From the NCBI RefSeq assembly GCF_003634635.1, contig NZ_RBJB01000008.1, positions 1 to 64,000 on the forward strand: DNA of 64,000 bases, written 5' to 3'. The notes under the pieces were generated by a model. That model ran no database searches and was not told the origin of the DNA. It saw nothing but the letters and a program-made list of their open reading frames with translations. Shown here piece after piece: positions 59,805 through 64,000 of the stretch (its first letter is position 1; the number at the start of each line of letters is the position of its first letter). A program made the position numbers and the translations under genes. The stretch is from Marinobacter nauticus (lineage in GTDB: Bacteria > Pseudomonadota > Gammaproteobacteria > Pseudomonadales > Oleiphilaceae).

Positions 59805-60146
59805 ATGAGTGAAAAAGCACGCCACCTGGATCAGGTGACCGACGGTTTGCTGCAGATTGAAATTGAACTTCGGCAACTGGGTGTCTGGCAGACAGAAGGC
59901 CTGCCACCGGAGGCGTTCCAGAGTACACAGCCGTTCTGCCTGGATACCATGGACTTTACCCAGTGGCTGCAGTTCGTGTTTCTTGAAAAAATGAAGGCGC
60001 TGGTGGAAGCCGGTCACGCGCTGCCAGAGGTATCTGGTATTGCGCCCATGGCAGAAGAGCATTTCCGTGGGCGTGAGCAGTCCGGCCGTGAGCTGATCTC
60101 AGCGCTTGAGGAGATGGATCGGCTGTTGTCCTCTGGCGGCCGCTGA
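59805..60146 (+). CDS. YqcC-family protein
   Basis: The 113-residue soluble protein matches the YqcC/DUF446 family, with FCLDTMDFTQWLQFVFLEKM and the terminal LISALEEMDRLL. These proteins are small helical bundles with no known function; one E. coli homologue lies beside truC. The ATG at 59805 with GAGAGGAA before it is preferred over 59733 inside parA. It converges on nadC 16 bases further. Confidence 0.85.
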   Translation: MSEKARHLDQVTDGLLQIEIELRQLGVWQTEGLPPEAFQSTQPFCLDTMDFTQWLQFVFLEKMKALVEAGHALPEVSGIAPMAEEHFRGREQSGRELISALEEMDRLLSSGGR

Positions 60147-60162
60147 TTATTCCGGGACTGGA

Positions 60163-61002
60163 TTACTCCAGGCGCATGGACAAATCGATGGCTCGTACGT
60201 CTTTGGTCAGTGCGCCAATAGAGATGTAATCCACGCCGGTTTCGGCAACGGGCACCAGCGTGTGCGCGTTGATGCCACCGGAAGCTTCAAGGCGGGCTTT
60301 TCCGGCATTCCGCTTTACCGCTTCAGCCATGTCGGCAAGCGAGAACTCGTCCAGCATGATGATGTCGGCCCCGGCCTCAAGAGCCTGGTCCAGCTCGGCG
60401 AGCGATTCGGTTTCCACTTCCACGGGTTTGCCTGGTGCAATGCGGTGCGCTTCGGCGACCGCATTGGCAATGGAGCCGCAGGCGGCAATGTGGTTTTCCT
60501 TGATCAGAAATGCGTCCCAGAGTCCCAGCCGGTGATTATCGCAGTCACCGCAAGTCACCGCGTATTTCTGGGCCAGTCGCAGCCCTGGCAGGGTTTTCCT
60601 GGTGTCCAGAAGGCGTACGTTGGTATGGGACACCCGGCGAGCGTAATGGGCACAGGCTGTTGCCACGCCAGACAGGGTCTGCAACCAGTTAAGAGCAGCG
60701 CGTTCGGCGGTCAGAAGCGAGCGGGCCGGGCCTTGCATGCGGAAGATCACGGCGTTGGCGGGTACGTCGTCGCCATCGTGAAACTGCCACTGGAGTGTCA
60801 CTGACGGATCCACCTGGTGAAAAACCTCCTCCACCCAGGCGCTTCCAGCCAGGCGGGCGTCTTCCCGGGTGATTACCCTTGCTGTTGCCAGTTTTTCGGC
60901 AGGGATCAGCTGGGCGGTGATGTCGCCATCGCCAATATCTTCCCGCAGACTCTGGGCAACGGATTCGATACGGGCCTGGCGCAGCAGTTCGGCAGAAATC
61001 AT
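60163..61002 (-). CDS. nadC: nicotinate-nucleotide pyrophosphorylase (quinolinate phosphoribosyltransferase)
   Basis: The 279-residue enzyme converts quinolinate and PRPP to nicotinate mononucleotide in NAD synthesis. Family marks are [16 protein letters not shown] N terminus ([15 protein letters not shown]), [15 protein letters not shown] with the phosphoribosyl-binding residues, [15 protein letters not shown] and EVEVE-like [14 protein letters not shown]. The ATG at 61002 is chosen; the open frame up to 61146 adds 48 residues from the intergenic region. It is divergent from the DUF1631 gene, with a repeat-containing region in between. Confidence 0.96.
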   Translation of the reverse strand: MISAELLRQARIESVAQSLREDIGDGDITAQLIPAEKLATARVITREDARLAGSAWVEEVFHQVDPSVTLQWQFHDGDDVPANAVIFRMQGPARSLLTAERAALNWLQTLSGVATACAHYARRVSHTNVRLLDTRKTLPGLRLAQKYAVTCGDCDNHRLGLWDAFLIKENHIAACGSIANAVAEAHRIAPGKPVEVETESLAELDQALEAGADIIMLDEFSLADMAEAVKRNAGKARLEASGGINAHTLVPVAETGVDYISIGALTKDVRAIDLSMRLE

Positions 61003-61117
61003 TGGGACGTCCGGAGGTTGATGGTGGCTTGGAAAATTGTGGAGGGCAATTCTACTGCCAGCGCTATCGATTCGCCAAATGGAGGTGTGAGTGGTCTGAA
61101 GTGTGATGCAGTTCCTG

Positions 61118-61154
61118 CTGACACAAAAGGTGACAAATTCTGACACAAGGTGAC
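61118..61154. promoter_or_regulatory. directly repeated 15-17-base box between nadC and DUF1631
   Basis: CTGACACAAAAGGTGAC (61118-61134) is repeated as CTGACACAAGGTGAC (61140-61154), with 22 bases, about two helical turns, between the starts. The pair lies between two divergent genes, upstream of an AT-rich stretch with TATGAT (61167-61172) and TATAAA (61180-61185) that could be -10 boxes for DUF1631. This is the shape of an operator for a dimeric or tandem-binding regulator, but the regulator is unknown. Confidence 0.5.
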
Positions 61155-61225
61155 GACACTCGCCCGTATGATGTAATCCTATAAAGGTTTAAGTACCATC
61201 AGCTGATCGATTCCGGAGCATCCAC

Positions 61226-63526
61226 ATGGCGCACGATAACAAGGTAGTCCGCTTGGCCGGTCAGAAGCCGGTGAGCCGGTTCTCGTTACCGGTAGAGCTG
61301 GTGCGACTGCGTGACACATCGGGTCAGTCACTCAAGGCGGTACTTGCCAGTTTTTTCGAACAGGCTGACGACAGTTTGTTTGCCCTCGCAGACCGGGCCG
61401 GCTCCAACCAGGACCAGACTGCCTACTTCGACGCCATGCGGGAGCTGCGACTGCGCCGGAAGGCAATGACAGTGTCAGTCCTGCAATACGTCAGCCAGGC
61501 CTTCAATGAGCTGGGTAAGTTCAAACCTGCCCGCTCCGGTGGTTCACTGGAAGAAGTGGACCAGGACTCCCTCAGCCTGGTGGATCACTCTGACCTTGAA
61601 CAGCAGGTAGCGATAGATAACCTGACCAATCGCCTGCGGAATCGATACCAGGAGCCGGTAAGGATGTTGGCGGCCCGGATTCGCCATCTTGTTCCACAGT
61701 TGGATCTCTCTGACGATCAAATGCCTCTCAGCCCGGAAGTCATTTGTGGCGCTATTTCGGATGCTTGCACCGATCTGGATATTGATATCCGTGCCAAGCT
61801 TGTGGTTTTGAAGCTGTTTGAGCGCCTGCTGGTGGACAAGCTCAGCGATTTCTACCAGGAATGCAACAAAACCCTGATCGCCGCCGGCGTGCTGCCTGAC
61901 ATGAAGCGGGCTCCGGTGGGTGGTGCTCAGGTAGCGCCGGGTCGCAGTGCGCCAAAGGCAGGCGGTTCGCCAGCGCCGGCAGAGGAAGCCCCGGCTGCCG
62001 AAGGTACTGCCCATAGCCATGGACCGTCGCCTACTTTCAGTGAGCTGAGTGCGCTGTTGCACCAGGGAGAGACCAGTAGTGCCGGTATGGCACAAACCGG
62101 CGCTGTTCTGGATACCGATCGTCTGATGGCGCGCCTGAACGAACTGCAGGGCGCAGCGCCGCAGGGTGAAGGCGACAATGTGGTGCCTTTGCGCCAGCAG
62201 TTACAGCCGCTGTTGCAGGGTCCGGAAGGGAAGCGATTCTCAGTAGGGCAGGTCGACAGTGACGTGATCAACCTGGTCTCAATGCTGTTTGATTTCATTC
62301 TCGAAGATCGGCAGTTGCATCCGGTTATGAAGGCGCTGATCGGGCGGCTACAGATTCCGGTGCTCAAGGTCGCACTCAGCGACAAGAACTTTTTCAATCG
62401 TGGTGGCCATCCGGTTCGCAAGCTCCTCAACGAACTTGCCCTGGCCGCCATTGGCTGGAGCGAGAAACGTGCCGGAATGCGTGATCCGCTTCGGGAAAAA
62501 ATTGAGGAAGTGGTGGGTCGGGTGCTCACCGAATACACCGATCAGGTAGGGCTGTTCGAGGAATTGCTGAAGGACTTTGGTCACTTCATGGATCTGGATC
62601 GCCGCCGTCGCGAGCTGGTTGAGCAGCGCCTTCGGGATGCCGAAGAAGGACGCGCCCGGCAGGAACGTGCCAGTCAGGCTGCTACCGATGTTATCCGTGA
62701 GCACACTGCAGGCCGGGACATTCCCGAGCCGGTTTTACAGGTGCTGAACGAGCCCTGGACCCGTTACCTGCAGTGGGTGGTGTTGCGTGAGGGTGAAGAA
62801 AGCGAGCAATGGCTGCAGGCAAAGGCCATCAGCGAGCGGCTGGTGTGGAGTGTTGACCCGCGACCGGTGTCTTCTGATACCCGGGCGGAACTGTTGCGAA
62901 TGATTCCAGAGGTGGTGGAAGAGCTCCGCAAGGCGCTTCAGGAGATCTCCTGGGATCCGTTTGCAACCGATGCGGCCATCCGGGACCTGGAGCTTGCCCA
63001 TGTCGATGTTTTCCAGAAACTGGTGACCGCGCCGGTTGTTGAAGACAAGGCACCCACGATTGAGAATTTTGAGGTACCTGAAGCTCCGGCAGAGCCGGCG
63101 GAAACTCCCGAGCAATCGGAACCTGCGCCGGAGGTGGTTGACGAGGTGACTGAACCTGCGTCAGTCAAGCCTGCTGAGATCTCAGCCGGCGTTGAGACGG
63201 CAGCCGTCGCCGAGGAATCCGCGGAGATCCAATCACCAGTAGCGTCGGCGGAATGGCTGGCGAAGGCGGACGGCCTGAGAGTTGGATCCTGGGTTGAGAT
63301 GGCCAGAGACGAGACCAGGGTCCGTTGCAAGCTGGCGGCCTTCATCAAGGCCACCGGCAAGTACATCTTTGTTAACCGCAGTGGTGCGAAGGTGGCGGAA
63401 TATCATCGGGATGACCTGGCGATTGCTCTGCAGGAGCAGGCGATCACCATGCTGGATGACGGCCTGATCTTTGATCGGGCGCTGGAGTCCATCATCGACA
63501 ACCTGCGTCATAACCGAAAAGACTGA
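61226..63526 (+). CDS. DUF1631 protein
   Basis: The 766-residue protein fits the DUF1631 family, large cytoplasmic proteins of proteobacteria. A helical N-terminal part (about 1-230) is joined by a Pro/Ala-rich linker (about 232-275) to a helical central region with VINLVSMLFDFILEDRQLHP and LPVLKVALSDKNFF-like residues (here IPVLKVALSDKNFF). After an acidic Pro/Glu/Ala-rich segment (about 610-670) comes a PilZ-like C-terminal part, WVEMARDETRVRCKLAAFIK and YIFVNRSGAKVAEY. The latter suggests cyclic di-GMP linkage, by inference. The frame begins with a GGAG site before ATG 61226. Confidence 0.82.
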   Translation: MAHDNKVVRLAGQKPVSRFSLPVELVRLRDTSGQSLKAVLASFFEQADDSLFALADRAGSNQDQTAYFDAMRELRLRRKAMTVSVLQYVSQAFNELGKFKPARSGGSLEEVDQDSLSLVDHSDLEQQVAIDNLTNRLRNRYQEPVRMLAARIRHLVPQLDLSDDQMPLSPEVICGAISDACTDLDIDIRAKLVVLKLFERLLVDKLSDFYQECNKTLIAAGVLPDMKRAPVGGAQVAPGRSAPKAGGSPAPAEEAPAAEGTAHSHGPSPTFSELSALLHQGETSSAGMAQTGAVLDTDRLMARLNELQGAAPQGEGDNVVPLRQQLQPLLQGPEGKRFSVGQVDSDVINLVSMLFDFILEDRQLHPVMKALIGRLQIPVLKVALSDKNFFNRGGHPVRKLLNELALAAIGWSEKRAGMRDPLREKIEEVVGRVLTEYTDQVGLFEELLKDFGHFMDLDRRRRELVEQRLRDAEEGRARQERASQAATDVIREHTAGRDIPEPVLQVLNEPWTRYLQWVVLREGEESEQWLQAKAISERLVWSVDPRPVSSDTRAELLRMIPEVVEELRKALQEISWDPFATDAAIRDLELAHVDVFQKLVTAPVVEDKAPTIENFEVPEAPAEPAETPEQSEPAPEVVDEVTEPASVKPAEISAGVETAAVAEESAEIQSPVASAEWLAKADGLRVGSWVEMARDETRVRCKLAAFIKATGKYIFVNRSGAKVAEYHRDDLAIALQEQAITMLDDGLIFDRALESIIDNLRHNRKD

Positions 63527-63631
63527 TCTCCGGTACTGAGTGCCCGCGCAGGGCGCCGGCGACGTCGTGGCATCCATGGGCGCTTTGTGATTCAATCATC
63601 TGCATGAGTCCCCTGCGCCGATGGAAACACG
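63527..63631 (+). promoter_or_regulatory. DUF1631-ampD gap
   Basis: This short spacer of about 105 bases has no convincing terminator hairpin and no clear promoter. A GGAAA stretch just before 63632 can serve as the ribosome site of ampD. Confidence 0.3.
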
Positions 63632-64000
63632 TTGTCTAGTATCCAGAACGATCATCACCCACACTCCCTGAAAGATGCGGCAGCACTTTTGCGTTCCAGT
63701 GGCCGGTTCCCCGGCGTGCGCTGGTGTCCGTCGCCCAATTTTGGTCCCCGCCCGGACGGTTCCTCTATCTCACTGCTGGTGGTTCACAACATCAGCCTGC
63801 CGCCGGAACAGTTTGGCGGCCCGCACATCGAGAATTTTTTCTGTAACTGTCTGGATACTGCTGCCCACCCCTATTTTGAAACGATCGCAGAGCTGAAGGT
63901 GTCTGCACACGCGTTGATTCGCCGGGATGGTTCCGTTATTCAGTTTGTCAGCTGTCTGGACAGGGCATGGCATGCTGGCCGTTCCAGTTTTCAGGGTAAG
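63632..64000 (+). CDS. ampD: 1,6-anhydro-N-acetylmuramyl-L-alanine amidase (5' part)
   Basis: A frame that runs off the right edge encodes the first 123 residues of AmpD, the cytoplasmic zinc amidase that cleaves anhydromuropeptides in peptidoglycan recycling. It contains RWCPSPNFGPRPDGSSISLL, the zinc ligand His in LLVVHNISLPPEQFGGP, VSAHALIRRDGSVIQFV and RAWHAGRSSFQG. The likely start is TTG at 63632: GGAAA lies a few bases before it, an upstream stop closes the frame at 63605-63607, and there is no ATG between. The 3' end is outside the window. Confidence 0.9.
   Translation, partial: MSSIQNDHHPHSLKDAAALLRSSGRFPGVRWCPSPNFGPRPDGSSISLLVVHNISLPPEQFGGPHIENFFCNCLDTAAHPYFETIAELKVSAHALIRRDGSVIQFVSCLDRAWHAGRSSFQGK

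Overview
The window is a 64 kb stretch of ordinary chromosome from a gammaproteobacterium. The gene content and order (pyrG-kdsA-eno-ftsB-ispD-ispF-truD-surE-pcm-DUF368-nlpD-rpoS, an Rnf operon in the order A-B-C-D-G-E followed by nth, purM-purN-DUF3108, DUF2066-hda, and a VC_2705-type sodium symporter beside an SLC5-linked hybrid kinase) most resemble Marinobacter or a close marine relative. That assignment rests on recognition, not on a search. I see no rRNA, tRNA, CRISPR array, prophage, insertion sequence or integrase.

Layout. 0.1-7.4 kb (minus strand): a signalling operon with a 168-residue membrane protein, a giant SLC5/PAS/histidine kinase/receiver hybrid, a receiver-TPR protein, a soluble histidine kinase and a receiver protein with its own membrane anchor. 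7.5-12.4 kb (minus): a two-gene sodium:solute symporter unit (DUF4212 plus large subunit), and upstream of it a DnaQ-type exonuclease and a cNMP/CBS/DUF294 protein. 12.5-16.1 kb (plus): an Smr-domain protein, a tiny repeat lipoprotein and a two-subunit molybdenum hydroxylase of the IorAB type. 16.2-19.2 kb: methionine salvage mtnB-mtnD-mtnC with a recognisable promoter, then a DUF3080 lipoprotein. 19.2-22.4 kb (minus): an unaccompanied GspE/PilB-type ATPase and a DUF2069-wrbA-arsC group. 22.4-28.8 kb: a TlpA-like lipoprotein, dnaE, accA and tilS.

28.9-41.3 kb is a long plus-strand run of housekeeping genes: CTP synthase, KDO-8-phosphate synthase, enolase, FtsB, MEP-pathway ispD/ispF, TruD, SurE, Pcm, DUF368, NlpD, RpoS and a chalcone-isomerase-like secreted protein. 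41.4-49.6 kb (minus) holds nth, the complete Rnf complex and metG. 49.8-53.6 kb (plus) holds apbC/mrp, dcd, a DUF416 gene and avtA. 53.6-56.2 kb (minus) holds DUF3108, purN and purM. 56.3-64 kb holds DUF2066, a CDP-alcohol phosphatidyltransferase, hda, an unpaired parA, yqcC, nadC (minus), a DUF1631 gene and the beginning of ampD, which is cut by the window edge.

The most unusual feature is a three-copy family of intergenic palindromic elements (31423-31616, 33464-33571 and 50929-51036). Each copy has outer arms of 27-30 bases that pair almost perfectly with each other but are unrelated between copies. The arms enclose a conserved core of about 55 bases that folds into two small hairpins with GGA-containing loops, followed by a GTAGCGG foot. 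The core resembles tandem CsrA/RsmA binding sites, or the TwoAYGGAY structured-RNA class, but the private perfect arms are not explained by either. One copy carries an extra structured insert, one is inverted inside an operon, and one sits inside a further pair of complementary flanks.
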